Position numbers and translations under genes: made by a program
NCBI RefSeq assembly: GCF_000467105.1
Contig: NZ_BATI01000005.1
Span: 124,001-188,000 of the forward strand
Direction: 5' to 3'
Source of the DNA: Aquipseudomonas alcaligenes NBRC 14159
Lineage (GTDB): Bacteria > Pseudomonadota > Gammaproteobacteria > Pseudomonadales > Pseudomonadaceae
DNA: 64,000 nucleotides
Shown here: positions 32,467 through 41,334 of the stretch, in pieces
Layout of the letters: the number at the start of each line of letters is the position of its first letter
Numbering within the stretch: position 1 is the first letter of the stretch
The notes under the pieces: generated by a model
What the model was told of the DNA's origin: nothing
The model's database searches: none
Seen by the model: the letters and a program-made list of their open reading frames with translations, nothing else

Positions 32467-33213
32467 TCAGCCAGCAAACGCCGCATGCAACAGGTGCGGC
32501 AGCACCACTCCGGCAGCCCCCAGAACGCTATGTTCTCGGGGGCTGTTGCTGATCACTGGCTGCGGGTTGATGTGCACCACCTGAGCGCTGTTGCACAGAG
32601 CGATCTGCGGCACCTGCGCGGCGGGATAGACCAACCCCGAGGTGCCGACCGACAGCAGCAGGTCGCATTCCGCCGCGGCCGCGAAGGCGCGCTGTAACGC
32701 CAGCTGCGGTAGCGCCTCACCAAACCACACCACACCCGGACGCACTCGCCCGCCACAGACCCCGCAATGTGGAGGTGGCAGGCGCCGGCCCTGTTCCGGC
32801 TCGCTCAACTCCGTGTCCAGCCCCGCGTAAGGCGCCGCGCAATCGAAGCAGCGCGGCGCATGCAGGCTGCCGTGCAGATGAATCACCGCCTGGCTGCCGG
32901 CACGCTCGTGCAGGTCGTCGACATTCTGGGTCACCAGGGTCAGCCGCGGCACCCGCCTCGCCAGCTCGGCAATCGCCCGGTGCGCCGCATTCGGCGCGGC
33001 CCGCAACACCTGCTGGCGACGCCACTCGTACCAGCCCCAGACCAGCTCGGGGTCGGCCACGAACGCCTCGGGCGTGGCCAGCCGCGCCGGATCGAAGCGC
33101 GCCCACAGGCCGGTCAGCGCATCACGGAAGGTGGCAATGCCGCTTTCGGCGGATACGCCGGCACCGCTGAACACCAGCAGGTGACGACAATTGCGCAGTG
33201 CTTCGGCGATCAT
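32467..33213 (-). CDS. cobB: NAD-dependent protein deacylase, sirtuin class III
   Basis: Removes acetyl/succinyl groups from lysines using NAD. Motifs are GAGVSAESGIATFRD, TQNVDDLHERAG, HLHGSL with the catalytic His, and a four-Cys zinc site (CFDC and CGVCGG). Tyr62 and Arg65 in WYEWRR are the pair that lets class III sirtuins accept succinyl/malonyl lysine. ATG 33213 gives 248 residues; an in-frame ATG at 33243 would add ten residues, and neither has a strong ribosome site. It is convergent with the lipoprotein gene and divergent from yddG. Confidence 0.92.
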   Translation of the reverse strand: MIAEALRNCRHLLVFSGAGVSAESGIATFRDALTGLWARFDPARLATPEAFVADPELVWGWYEWRRQQVLRAAPNAAHRAIAELARRVPRLTLVTQNVDDLHERAGSQAVIHLHGSLHAPRCFDCAAPYAGLDTELSEPEQGRRLPPPHCGVCGGRVRPGVVWFGEALPQLALQRAFAAAAECDLLLSVGTSGLVYPAAQVPQIALCNSAQVVHINPQPVISNSPREHSVLGAAGVVLPHLLHAAFAG

Positions 33214-33314
33214 GGCAGGCTCGCGGTAAAAGTCAGCCTGCATTGTCGCCATGCCAGCCGCATTTTGCAGCACTGGCCCAGCCCTCCAGAATCCTGCACC
33301 GCCCCGGAGCCAGC

Positions 33315-34226
33315 ATGTCCCCCTCCCTGAGCCGCAATGCGGCAACCCTGTGCGGCCTTATGGCCATCGTGCTGTGGAGCACCATCGTCGGGCTGATCCG
33401 CGGCGTCAGCGAACACTTCGGCGCCGTCGGCGGCGCAGCGCTGATCTACACGGTCGGCGCCATCCTGCTCACGCTGCTGCTCGGGCGCCCGCGCCTGCGC
33501 GGCTTCCCGCGCGCCTATCTGCTGCTCGGCAGCCTGCTGTTCGTCGCCTATGAGTGGTGCCTGGCGCTGTCGCTGGGCTTTGCCGACAACCGCATGCAGG
33601 CCATCGAGCTGAGCGTGATCAACTACCTGTGGCCATGCTTCACCATCCTCCTGGCCATCGCCATGAACGGCCAGCGGGCCCGCTGGCCGATCGTGCCGGG
33701 CATTGCCCTGGCATTGCTCGGCATCGTCTGGGTGGCCAGCGGCGAGCAGTCGATTTCCCTGCAGCAGACGCTGACCAACGCCGCCAGCAATCCGCTCGCC
33801 TACGCCCTGGCATTCTCCGGCGCGGTGCTCTGGGGGCTGTACTGCAACGTGACCAAGCGCTATGCCGAGGGCAGTAACGGCGTGGTGCTGTTCTTCATCC
33901 TGGTGGCGGCCTCGCTGTGGCTCAAGTACCTGGCCGGCGAACGGGCACCGCTGGTTTTCAGCCTGCCGGCCAGCCTGGAACTGCTCGCGGCCGGGGCAGC
34001 CATGGCGGGCGGCTATGCGCTGTGGAACCTGGGCATCCTGCGCGGCAACCTGACGCTGATGGCCAGCGCCTCGTACTTCACCCCGGTGCTCTCGGCGCTG
34101 TTCGCCATGCTCTGGCTGGCAACGCCGCTGGGCGTCTCGTTCTGGCAGGGGGTGGCGATGGTGATCGGCGGTTCGCTGCTGTGCTGGCTGGCGACCCGCG
34201 AGAGCGGCGCCGCGGCGTCCGACTGA
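33315..34226 (+). CDS. yddG: Aromatic amino acid exporter YddG (DMT superfamily)
   Basis: Ten-helix DMT/EamA transporter of 303 residues. Several stretches match E. coli YddG closely as I recall it: AIVLWSTIVGLIRGVSEHFG near the start, RGYLL-like AYLLLGSLLFVAYEWCLALS, INYLWPCFTILLAI, and the end SFWQGVAMVIGGSLLCWLAT. It probably exports aromatic amino acids. ATG 33315 is chosen to match the YddG N-terminus; no strong ribosome site is seen (CCGGAGCC lies at about -10). Confidence 0.9.
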   Translation: MSPSLSRNAATLCGLMAIVLWSTIVGLIRGVSEHFGAVGGAALIYTVGAILLTLLLGRPRLRGFPRAYLLLGSLLFVAYEWCLALSLGFADNRMQAIELSVINYLWPCFTILLAIAMNGQRARWPIVPGIALALLGIVWVASGEQSISLQQTLTNAASNPLAYALAFSGAVLWGLYCNVTKRYAEGSNGVVLFFILVAASLWLKYLAGERAPLVFSLPASLELLAAGAAMAGGYALWNLGILRGNLTLMASASYFTPVLSALFAMLWLATPLGVSFWQGVAMVIGGSLLCWLATRESGAAASD

Positions 34227-34239
34227 AGCGCCCGCCCGC

Positions 34240-34518
34240 TCAGCCGGCCAGCGCCACCGGCGGCGAACGGTGCAGGCGATACAGCCCCTCGTCATCGCGC
34301 GTCACCAGCCCACAGGCCAGCAGACGGCTGAGCACCTGGCGCACGCTGAGCACGGAGATCTGCTCATCGGCCAGGCGCAGCCGCTCATGCAGCTCCCGCG
34401 AGCGCAGCCCCCGCTCACTGCGCTGCAGCACGTCGAGAATCTTCAGCCGTACCAGGCTCACCTTCAGTCCGGCTCCCTGCAACAGTTTGCGCAATTGCCG
34501 GCGCTCGTTTGCGTCCAT
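34240..34518 (-). CDS. Small Fur-like winged-helix regulator
   Basis: A 92-residue protein that matches only the N-terminal DNA-binding half of Fur-family regulators (LRKLLQGAGLKVSLVRLKIL, LHERLRLADEQISVLSVRQV). The metal-binding, dimerising C-terminal domain is absent. ATG 34518 follows AGGGAGAG. Pseudomonads have short proteins of this type annotated as Fe2+/Zn2+ uptake regulators. Lack of metal ligands makes classical metal sensing doubtful. A nested palindrome (34536-34573) upstream may be its own operator. Confidence 0.75.
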   Translation of the reverse strand: MDANERRQLRKLLQGAGLKVSLVRLKILDVLQRSERGLRSRELHERLRLADEQISVLSVRQVLSRLLACGLVTRDDEGLYRLHRSPPVALAG

Positions 34519-34535
34519 GCCACTCTCCCTGTGCA

Positions 34536-34573
34536 CTTGATTCGCGTCTTGTCGGCAAGACCTGCTTATCAAG
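34536..34573. promoter_or_regulatory. Nested inverted repeats upstream of the Fur-like gene
   Basis: Outer arms CTTGAT (34536-34541) and ATCAAG (34568-34573) enclose inner arms GTCTTG (34546-34551) and CAAGAC (34556-34561). Located 18 bp before the regulator start codon, in the divergent gap, it is a candidate operator or leader hairpin. The remainder of the gap to 34778 has an A/T-rich patch (about 34595-34650) that probably contains the lipoprotein gene promoter. Confidence 0.45.
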
Positions 34574-34778
34574 ACGAACGAAGACCGGAAAACTGCAAGA
34601 AAAATGCAACTTTTTTGTCTCGCACACGACCCACCCTTTGTGCTATTTCTCGACCCCCGGCCTTACTGCCAGACAGGGTGCAAGCAGCGACTCGACACAA
34701 AGAGCTGCACCACCGCCGGAGCCATTGCAAGGGGTGGCGGCATTGCCGCCGATAACAGACAAGCCCGTGGGGAAAGAG

Positions 34779-35072
34779 ATGAAAAGGCTTGTACTGCTGA
34801 TGATCACGCTGGCGCTGGTCGCCGGTTGTTCCGCAACTGCCAAGACGTACGAAAAGAAGGGCCGCAAGGGCCTCAACATCAACTGCTCGGGACTCACCTC
34901 CAGCTGGCAGCAGTGCGAAGACAAGGCCGCGCGCGCCTGCGGCCCCAAGGGCTACAAGGTGATCGCCAAGGCGGGCCAGGACCAGAGCGCCGAGGACGAC
35001 CCGGCAGACTTCGCCTTCGGCCTCAACCCGGCCGGCTTTTCCAGCCGGACCATGATCGTCCTCTGTCGCTGA
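34779..35072 (+). CDS. Small putative lipoprotein
   Basis: A 97-residue exported protein with lipobox LVAGC (Cys at about 17) and a basic then mixed body containing four further cysteines (NINCSG, WQQCED, ARACGP and the C-terminal LCR), possibly disulphide-bonded. ATG 34779 is preceded by GGGGAAAGAG. Function unknown. It lies 76 nt before napE but has no nap-like sequence; a separate transcription unit is likely. Confidence 0.75.
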   Translation: MKRLVLLMITLALVAGCSATAKTYEKKGRKGLNINCSGLTSSWQQCEDKAARACGPKGYKVIAKAGQDQSAEDDPADFAFGLNPAGFSSRTMIVLCR

Positions 35073-35148
35073 TCGGCGCCGGGCTTTTGCCCTCATGAAC
35101 AGCAGGGTCTAGTCTTCAGGACATCCGCACCAGCCGAGAAGTGCCGGA

Positions 35149-35304
35149 ATGTCCGATACCGTGAGCAAAGCCAAGGAAACCAGGCTGTTCCTGTTCCTGG
35201 TGATCTTCCTGTTCCCCATCCTCTCCGTCGCCATCGTCGGCGGCTACGGCTTCCTGGTCTGGATCATTCAGATCTTCGCCGGGCCGCCGGGGCCACCCGG
35301 TTAG
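35149..35304 (+). CDS. napE: NapE, periplasmic nitrate reductase small membrane protein
   Basis: A 51-residue membrane protein: charged N-terminus with SKAKETRLFLFLVIFLFPIL, a membrane helix continuing into VAIVGGYGFLVWIIQI, and a tail GPPGPPG. Sequence and position just before napD identify NapE. Ribosome site GCCGGA precedes ATG 35149. Its role in nitrate reduction is not well defined. The gene begins a compact napEDABC operon. Confidence 0.9.
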   Translation: MSDTVSKAKETRLFLFLVIFLFPILSVAIVGGYGFLVWIIQIFAGPPGPPG

Positions 35305-35317
35305 CCGGGGCGTGGCC

Positions 35318-35578
35318 ATGGACGACGTCCTGCACATCGCCAGCCTGCTGGTGCACTGCCATCCGGATCAGCTGGCCGCCCTGCGTGCCAACCTGGCGCG
35401 CCTGCCCGACCTCGAACTGCACCAGAGCAGCCCCAGCGGCAAGCTGGTGGTGGTCGTCGAGGCGCAGGACGAGGCGACCGTGCTCGAGCGCCTGCATGCC
35501 ATCCAGCAGCTGCCGGGCGTGCTCGGCGCCGCGCTGATCTATCACGAACGCCTCGACGCTGAAGGAGAAGCCCGATGA
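35318..35578 (+). CDS. napD: NapD, NapA maturation chaperone
   Basis: An 86-residue cytoplasmic chaperone that binds the Tat signal of NapA and holds it until cofactor insertion. Family features are [20 protein letters not shown] near the start and [12 protein letters not shown] near the end. ATG 35318 is favoured over GTG 35312 because GGGG is 7 nt upstream of it. The stop overlaps the napA ATG (ATGA). Confidence 0.92.
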   Translation: MDDVLHIASLLVHCHPDQLAALRANLARLPDLELHQSSPSGKLVVVVEAQDEATVLERLHAIQQLPGVLGAALIYHERLDAEGEAR

Positions 35579-38079
35579 AGCTGACCCGCCGCGAATTCGC
35601 CAAGGCCCAGGCGGCCGCCATCGCCGCCCTGGCCGCCGGTATGCCGCTGACCAGCGCGGCGAGCAACCTGCTCACCGACGCCGACCTCACCTCCCTCGAC
35701 TGGAACAAGGCGCCGTGCCGCTTCTGCGGCACCGGCTGCGGCGTGATGGTGGCGACCCGCGACGGCCGCGTGGTGGCGACCCACGGCGACATCAAGGCCG
35801 AGGTCAACCGCGGGCTGAACTGCGCCAAGGGCTACTTCCTGTCGAAGATCATGTATGGCAGCGACCGCCTGACCCAGCCGCTGCTGCGCATGAAGAACGG
35901 CCAGTACGACAAGCAGGGCGAGTTCCAGCCGGTGAGCTGGGAGCAGGCCTTCAGCATCATGGCCGAGAAGACCAAGGCCGCGCTCAAGGCGCACGGCCCA
36001 GAAGCCGTCGGCATGTTCGGCTCCGGGCAGTGGACGGTGTGGGAAGGCTACGCCGCCAACAAGCTGATGAAGGCCGGCCTGCGCTGCAACAACATCGACC
36101 CCAACGCCCGCCACTGCATGGCCTCGGCGGTGATGGGCTTCATGCGCAGCTTCGGCATGGACGAACCGATGGGCTGCTACGACGACATCGAGGCCACCGA
36201 CAGCTTCGTGCTGTGGGGCTCGAACATGGCCGAGATGCACCCGATCCTGTGGAGCCGGGTCACTGACCGCCGTCTCAGCCAGCCGCAGGTCAAGGTGGCG
36301 GTGCTGTCGACCTTCGAGCACCGCAGCTTCGACCTGGCCGACATCCCCATGGTGTTCAAGCCTCAGACCGACCTGATCATCCTCAACTACATCGCCAACC
36401 ACATCATCCAGTCCGGCGCGGTGAACCAGGATTTCGTCAACCGCCACACCCGCTTCGCCAAGGGCGCCGACGACATCGGCTACGGCCTGCGCCCCACCGA
36501 CCCGCTGGAGCAGAAGGCGAAGAACGCCGCCAATGCCAATACCTGGAGCGACATCTCCTTCGAGCAGTTCGCCGCCTTCGTCAAACCCTACAGCCTGGAG
36601 CGCGCCGCCGAGGAATCCGGAGTGCCGGCCGAGCGCCTCAAGGCGCTGGCCGAGCTGTATGCCGACCCCAAGCGCAAGGTGGTGTCGTTCTGGACCATGG
36701 GCTTCAACCAGCACACCCGCGGCGTGTGGGCCAACAACCTGATCTACAACATCCATCTGCTCACCGGGAAGATCAGCGAGCCGGGCAACAGCCCCTTCTC
36801 GCTCACCGGTCAGCCTTCGGCCTGCGGCACCGCGCGCGAGGTCGGCACCTTCTCCCACCGCCTGCCGGCGGACATGCTGGTGGCCAACCCCAAGCACCGC
36901 GCCACCGCCGAGAAGATCTGGAAAGTGCCCGCCGGCACCATTCAGGAGAAGCCCGGTTTCCATGCCGTGCAGCAGAGCCGCATGCTCAAGGATGGCGTGC
37001 TCAAGGTGTACTGGACCCAGGTCTGCAACAACATGCAGGCCGGCCCCAACATCATGCAGGAGGTACTGCCGGGCTGGCGCAACCCGGAGGCCTTCGTCAT
37101 CGTCTCCGACGTCTACCCCACCGTCTCGGCCCAGGCCGCCGATCTGATCCTGCCCAGCGCCATGTGGGTGGAGAAGGAAGGCGCCTATGGCAACGCCGAA
37201 CGGCGTACCCAGTTCTGGCACCAACTGGTCAAGGCGCCCGGTGATGCCCGCTCGGACCTGTGGCAACTGGTGGAGTTCGCCAAATACTTCACCACCGACG
37301 AGGTCTGGCCCGCCGAGCTGTTGGCCAAGGCGCCGCAGCTCAAGGGCAAGACACTGTTCGAGGTGCTATTCAGGAACGGCCAGGTCGACCAGTTCCCCAG
37401 CAGCGATCTGGCCGCCGGCTACGCCAACGACGAGGCAGCGGCCTTCGGCTTCTACCTACAGAAGGGCCTGTTCGAGGAATACGCCGCGTTCGGCCGCGGC
37501 CATGGTCACGACCTGGCGCCCTTCGACACCTACCACGAGGCCCGCGGCCTGCGCTGGCCGGTGGTGGATGGCCAGGAAACCCGCTGGCGCTACCGCGAGG
37601 GGCACGATCCCTACGTGGAAAAAGGCAGCGGCGTGCAGTTCTACGGCTACCCGGACAAGAAGGCGATCATCTTCGCCCTGCCCTATGAGCCGCCGGCCGA
37701 GGCACCGGACAAGGACTTCCCGTTCTGGCTCAGCACCGGCCGGGTGCTGGAGCACTGGCACACCGGCAGCATGACCCAGCGCGTCGACGAGCTGTACCGC
37801 GCCGTGCCGGATGCCCTGGTGTACATGCATCCGGACGACGCCCGTGAGCTCAAGGCGCGGCGCGGCAGCGAGGTGAAGGTGATCAGCCGACGCGGCGAAA
37901 TGCGCGCGCGCATCGAGACGCGCGGGCGCAACAAGCCACCGCGCGGGCTGGTGTTCGTGCCCTTCTTCGATGCCAACAAGCTGATCAACAAGGTCACCCT
38001 GGACGCCACCGACCCTATCTCCAAGCAGACCGACTACAAGAAGTGCGCGGTGCGCATCGAACTGGTCAGCCTGGCCTGA
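35575..38079 (+). CDS. napA: NapA, periplasmic nitrate reductase catalytic subunit
   Basis: Molybdenum bis-MGD enzyme reducing nitrate to nitrite in the periplasm. The 834-residue precursor has a Tat signal ([20 protein letters not shown]), the 4Fe-4S motif CRFCGTGCG followed later by CAKGYF, and the Mo-ligand Cys181 in [10 protein letters not shown]. The C-terminal MGD-binding domain has [16 protein letters not shown]. Length and all ligands are normal. It receives electrons from NapB and NapC encoded next, and the genes overlap or lie within 20 nt of each other. Confidence 0.98.
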   Translation: MKLTRREFAKAQAAAIAALAAGMPLTSAASNLLTDADLTSLDWNKAPCRFCGTGCGVMVATRDGRVVATHGDIKAEVNRGLNCAKGYFLSKIMYGSDRLTQPLLRMKNGQYDKQGEFQPVSWEQAFSIMAEKTKAALKAHGPEAVGMFGSGQWTVWEGYAANKLMKAGLRCNNIDPNARHCMASAVMGFMRSFGMDEPMGCYDDIEATDSFVLWGSNMAEMHPILWSRVTDRRLSQPQVKVAVLSTFEHRSFDLADIPMVFKPQTDLIILNYIANHIIQSGAVNQDFVNRHTRFAKGADDIGYGLRPTDPLEQKAKNAANANTWSDISFEQFAAFVKPYSLERAAEESGVPAERLKALAELYADPKRKVVSFWTMGFNQHTRGVWANNLIYNIHLLTGKISEPGNSPFSLTGQPSACGTAREVGTFSHRLPADMLVANPKHRATAEKIWKVPAGTIQEKPGFHAVQQSRMLKDGVLKVYWTQVCNNMQAGPNIMQEVLPGWRNPEAFVIVSDVYPTVSAQAADLILPSAMWVEKEGAYGNAERRTQFWHQLVKAPGDARSDLWQLVEFAKYFTTDEVWPAELLAKAPQLKGKTLFEVLFRNGQVDQFPSSDLAAGYANDEAAAFGFYLQKGLFEEYAAFGRGHGHDLAPFDTYHEARGLRWPVVDGQETRWRYREGHDPYVEKGSGVQFYGYPDKKAIIFALPYEPPAEAPDKDFPFWLSTGRVLEHWHTGSMTQRVDELYRAVPDALVYMHPDDARELKARRGSEVKVISRRGEMRARIETRGRNKPPRGLVFVPFFDANKLINKVTLDATDPISKQTDYKKCAVRIELVSLA

Positions 38080-38090
38080 GGAGCCCGATC

Positions 38091-38567
38091 ATGAGAAGCC
38101 TGCCCCTGCTGCTGGTGTTCCTGGCGAGCCTCGCCCAGGCCGCCGACTACCCGCTGGACGCCCCCGCACCCGATGGCCGCCGCCCCGGCGGCACGATCAG
38201 CCAGGAACTGCCGGCGCCGCCGCTGGCTGAGGACGAGAACAAGGACATCAAGCGCGAGCGCAACTACCCCGAACAGCCACCGACCATTCCCCACGCCATC
38301 CGTGGCTACCAGGTCGACAAGAACGGCAACAAGTGCCTGACCTGCCACAGCCGCGCGGGCAGCGCCAAGACCCAGGCGCCGATGATCAGCATCACCCACT
38401 ACATGGACCGCGACGGCCAACCCCTGGCCGCCGTCTCGCCACGGCGCTACTTCTGCACCCAGTGCCACGTGCCGCAGAAGGAGGTGAAGCCGCTGGTGGG
38501 CAACGACTTCCGCACCATCGACCAGCTGCTGCAGGACGAAGTGCAGCGCGCCGGCCAGACCCAGTGA
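38091..38567 (+). CDS. napB: NapB, dihaem cytochrome c of periplasmic nitrate reductase
   Basis: A 158-residue precursor with a signal peptide (about 1-18) and two haem-binding motifs, CLTCH (82-86) and CTQCH (122-126). It passes electrons from NapC to NapA. ATG 38091 with GAGGAG upstream gives a clean signal sequence. The gene starts 11 nt after napA and ends 7 nt before napC. Confidence 0.96.
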   Translation: MRSLPLLLVFLASLAQAADYPLDAPAPDGRRPGGTISQELPAPPLAEDENKDIKRERNYPEQPPTIPHAIRGYQVDKNGNKCLTCHSRAGSAKTQAPMISITHYMDRDGQPLAAVSPRRYFCTQCHVPQKEVKPLVGNDFRTIDQLLQDEVQRAGQTQ

Positions 38568-38574
38568 GGTGTCC

Positions 38575-39171
38575 ATGAAAGCCCTGTTTGCCTGGCTCAG
38601 CGGTTACTGGCACATCCTGCGCCACCCCAGCGTGCACTACAGCCTGGGGTTCCTCACCCTTGGCGGATTCATCGCCGGCATCGTCTTCTGGGGCGGCTTC
38701 AACACCGCCCTGGAAGCGACCAACACCGAGCAGTTCTGCATCTCCTGCCATGAAATGGAAAGCAACGTGTACGTCGAGCTGCAGGACACCATCCACTACA
38801 GCAACCGCTCGGGCGTGCGCGCCACCTGCCCGGACTGCCACGTGCCGCACCAGTGGACGGACAAGATCGCGCGCAAGATGCAGGCGTCCAAGGAGGTCTG
38901 GGGCAAGATCTTCGGCACCATCAACACCCGCGACAAGTTCCTGCAGAAGCGCCGCGAACTGGCCGAGCACGAATGGGCGCGGCTCAAGGCCAACGACTCG
39001 CTGGAATGCCGCAACTGCCACGGCTTCGACTTCATGGACTTCACCCGGCAGAGCCCGCGGGCACGCGAGATGCACTCCACCGCCCTGGCCAGCGGCCAGG
39101 CCACCTGCATCGACTGCCACAAGGGCATCGCCCACAAGCTGCCGGACATGAGCGGCGTGCCTGGCTGGTAG
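38575..39171 (+). CDS. napC: NapC, tetrahaem quinol dehydrogenase
   Basis: Membrane-anchored NapC/NirT cytochrome of 198 residues that oxidises quinol and feeds NapB. One N-terminal membrane helix (about 20-42) is followed by four CxxCH motifs: CISCH, CPDCH, CRNCH and CIDCH. ATG 38575 is preferred over GTG 38569 because it fits the family start [12 protein letters not shown]. It ends the operon. There is no napF, napG or napH in the cluster, the compact type that relies on NapC alone. Confidence 0.96.
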   Translation: MKALFAWLSGYWHILRHPSVHYSLGFLTLGGFIAGIVFWGGFNTALEATNTEQFCISCHEMESNVYVELQDTIHYSNRSGVRATCPDCHVPHQWTDKIARKMQASKEVWGKIFGTINTRDKFLQKRRELAEHEWARLKANDSLECRNCHGFDFMDFTRQSPRAREMHSTALASGQATCIDCHKGIAHKLPDMSGVPGW

Positions 39172-39174
39172 CAC

Positions 39175-40329
39175 TCAGCGGCGGCGATCGAGCAGGTTCA
39201 CCACCAGGCGGTCCAGCCAGCCCCACAGGCGCTGCTGGATGCGCTTGAGCAGCGGTCGGCGCTGCCAGTCTTCGAGGGTGATCTCGCGGCTCTGCTGGAA
39301 GTCGGCAATGAAGCTGTCCGCCACTGCGCTGGTCAGCTGTGCATCGAGGGCTTCCAGGTTGGCTTCCAGGTTGAAGCGCAGGTTCCAGTGATCGAAATTG
39401 CACGAACCGACGCTGACCCAGTCATCCACCAGCACCATCTTCAGATGCAGGAAGCGCGGCTGGTATTCGAAGATACGCACCCCGGCCTTGAGCAGGCGCG
39501 GATAGTAGCGCTGACCGGCATAGCGCACCGGCGGGTGATCGGTGTTGCGCCCGGTCAGCAGCAGGCGCACCTCCACCCCGCGCGCCGCAGCCCGCATCAG
39601 GAAGCGCCGCACCTTGCGGCTGGGCAGGAAGTAGGGCGTGGCCAGCCATACCCGCTGCTTGGCATGGCCGATGCTGCGCAGCAGCGACTGGACGATGTCC
39701 AGGTGCTGGCTGGAGTCGGCGTATGCCACCCGGCCCATGCCGACGCCGGCCGGCGGACAGGGCGGCAGGTGCGCCAGGCCTTGGGCATGGCCAGGCTTCC
39801 AGGGGCTGCGGCCCTCGCAGGCCAGCCACTGGTGCTCGAACAGCAGGCGCCAGTGCGCCACCAGCACGCCTTCGATGCGCACCATCACCTCGTGCCAGTA
39901 ATCGCCGGGCGCGGGCGTCCAGAACTGATCGGTGGCACCGGTGCCGCCGACATAGGCACAGCGTTCATCGACCACCAGCAGCTTGCGGTGATCGCGGTAC
40001 AGGTTGTGCAGCCCCCGGCGCCAGCGCAGCGGGTTGTACTGGCGCAGCTGCACCCCGGCCAAGGCCAGGCGCTCACGCGAGGCACGGCTGAAACCCAGGC
40101 TGCCGAAGCCGTCGAACAGGCAGCAGACCTGGACCCCACGGCCGGCGGCGGCGCACAGCGCCTCCACCAGCGCCGCCGTGCACAACCCATCCTCCACCAG
40201 ATACAGCTCGAGCAGCACCAGGCGCTCGGCCGCGTCGATGTCGGCGAGCATGGCCGGCATGAAGGCCGGACCATCCACCAACAGCTCGAAGCGGTTGGCC
40301 GCCTTCCAGGGGAAGATGGTGCCGCTCAT
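39175..40329 (-). CDS. clsB: Phospholipase D family cardiolipin synthase, ClsB type
   Basis: A 384-residue cytoplasmic or membrane-associated enzyme with two HKD motifs: His114-x-Lys116-x4-Asp121 in DHRKLLVVD and His295-x-Lys297-x4-Asp302 in HLKMVLVD. Domain layout and length fit ClsB (YbhO), without the N-terminal membrane helices of ClsA. It makes cardiolipin from phosphatidylglycerol and/or phosphatidylethanolamine. Its start overlaps the upstream yceI-type gene by ATGA. The stop is 3 nt from the convergent napC stop. Confidence 0.85.
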   Translation of the reverse strand: MSGTIFPWKAANRFELLVDGPAFMPAMLADIDAAERLVLLELYLVEDGLCTAALVEALCAAAGRGVQVCCLFDGFGSLGFSRASRERLALAGVQLRQYNPLRWRRGLHNLYRDHRKLLVVDERCAYVGGTGATDQFWTPAPGDYWHEVMVRIEGVLVAHWRLLFEHQWLACEGRSPWKPGHAQGLAHLPPCPPAGVGMGRVAYADSSQHLDIVQSLLRSIGHAKQRVWLATPYFLPSRKVRRFLMRAAARGVEVRLLLTGRNTDHPPVRYAGQRYYPRLLKAGVRIFEYQPRFLHLKMVLVDDWVSVGSCNFDHWNLRFNLEANLEALDAQLTSAVADSFIADFQQSREITLEDWQRRPLLKRIQQRLWGWLDRLVVNLLDRRR

Positions 40330-40913
40330 CGCGAGGTGAAAATCATCACCGCGCCGACCGGGACCGACAGGCTGATGTTGGACAACCTGGCGACCTTGCG
40401 CAGCGCCTCGACGCCCTCCTCCAGACCAAAATGCTCGGCATGCAGCACCAGCGGCGCCAGGGTCACCACCTGGAAGCGCCGGTCATCCAGACGGGTGGCG
40501 AGCAGTTCGGCCATGTAGGCGTGTTTGCGCCCGCGAATCTCCACCTGTACCGGCAGGCTGATTTCCAGCTGGGCACCCGGGGCCAGGTCGGTAATCGGCG
40601 CCAGGTTGAGCTGGGCCATGATGTGTGCGTCAGGAAATTCCTTCGTCTTGAACAGCAGGCTGCGCAGACGCTCGTCGCGCACCGGAATGCCGGTGCTCAC
40701 CGACTCCATTTCGACGCGCAGGCGCGCAGCGCCCTTGGCGTCGATACGGCCATGCAGGGTGAGGAAGCGATGCACCTCGGAGAGGTTGCCGGCCTTGGTG
40801 GAGATGAAGGACAGGCGCGAGGACTCGTTGTCCAGATACCAGTCGGCCTGCGCCGGCAGGCTCATGCAGGCGGCCAGCAGCACGCCGCTGAAAAGGGAAA
40901 GAGGCTTGACCAT
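40326..40913 (-). CDS. YceI family periplasmic lipid-binding protein
   Basis: A 195-residue precursor with signal peptide (about 1-23, ending PAQA) and the YceI lipocalin-like fold: WYLDNESSRLSFISTKAGNL at the start, IPVRDERLRSLLF centrally, and TLHGRID. YceI proteins bind isoprenoid or fatty lipids in the periplasm. The start is ATG 40913. The stop overlaps clsB by ATGA, so the two are co-translated. Confidence 0.88.
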   Translation of the reverse strand: MVKPLSLFSGVLLAACMSLPAQADWYLDNESSRLSFISTKAGNLSEVHRFLTLHGRIDAKGAARLRVEMESVSTGIPVRDERLRSLLFKTKEFPDAHIMAQLNLAPITDLAPGAQLEISLPVQVEIRGRKHAYMAELLATRLDDRRFQVVTLAPLVLHAEHFGLEEGVEALRKVARLSNISLSVPVGAVMIFTSR

Positions 40914-41004
40914 GGGCTCACTTGTATTGCGGTTTGAGCGCAACGATAGCGGCCCACGGCAGCCTTGCCAAACAGCGGACGGTTGCAGCGTGTGGCAGGC
41001 GCTA

Positions 41005-41334
41005 TCAGAGCGGATCGGCCTGGCTCTGCAGCTGGCAGCCCTGGCGCGCATCCAGCCAGGCGGAGGTCTGGCTGCTGCCCAGGCCCCTGGCGGTCACCCG
41101 CTTGCGCTCGGCGTCGTCATGGAAGGCGCTAAGCGGCAGGTACAGCTTGACGTAGCCGGCGCAGTACTCGGCCGGGTTGCCGCTGACATAGCGGCAGGAG
41201 CAGTACTCCTTGGCCGAGTAGCCACCGACGATGCCGGGGAAGGAAGCCAGATGCACGCGGTTGCTCCAGGCCAGCAGGGCAAGGCCGACCAGCAGCAGGA
41301 GAAAGGCCGAAAGGAAAGGACGACGGCGGATCAT
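41005..41334 (-). CDS. Hypothetical single-pass membrane protein
   Basis: A 109-residue protein with one N-terminal membrane segment (about 8-24) and a periplasmic part containing four cysteines (EYCSCRY, EYCAGY, QGCQLQ). It starts in a 4-nt overlap with the serine hydrolase upstream on the same strand. The adjacency suggests an accessory to that enzyme, but no family is recognised. Confidence 0.65.
   Translation of the reverse strand: MIRRRPFLSAFLLLLVGLALLAWSNRVHLASFPGIVGGYSAKEYCSCRYVSGNPAEYCAGYVKLYLPLSAFHDDAERKRVTARGLGSSQTSAWLDARQGCQLQSQADPL

Noticed and set aside
34980..35148. Anr/FNR box upstream of napE
   Set aside because: No TTGAT-N4-ATCAA sequence found.
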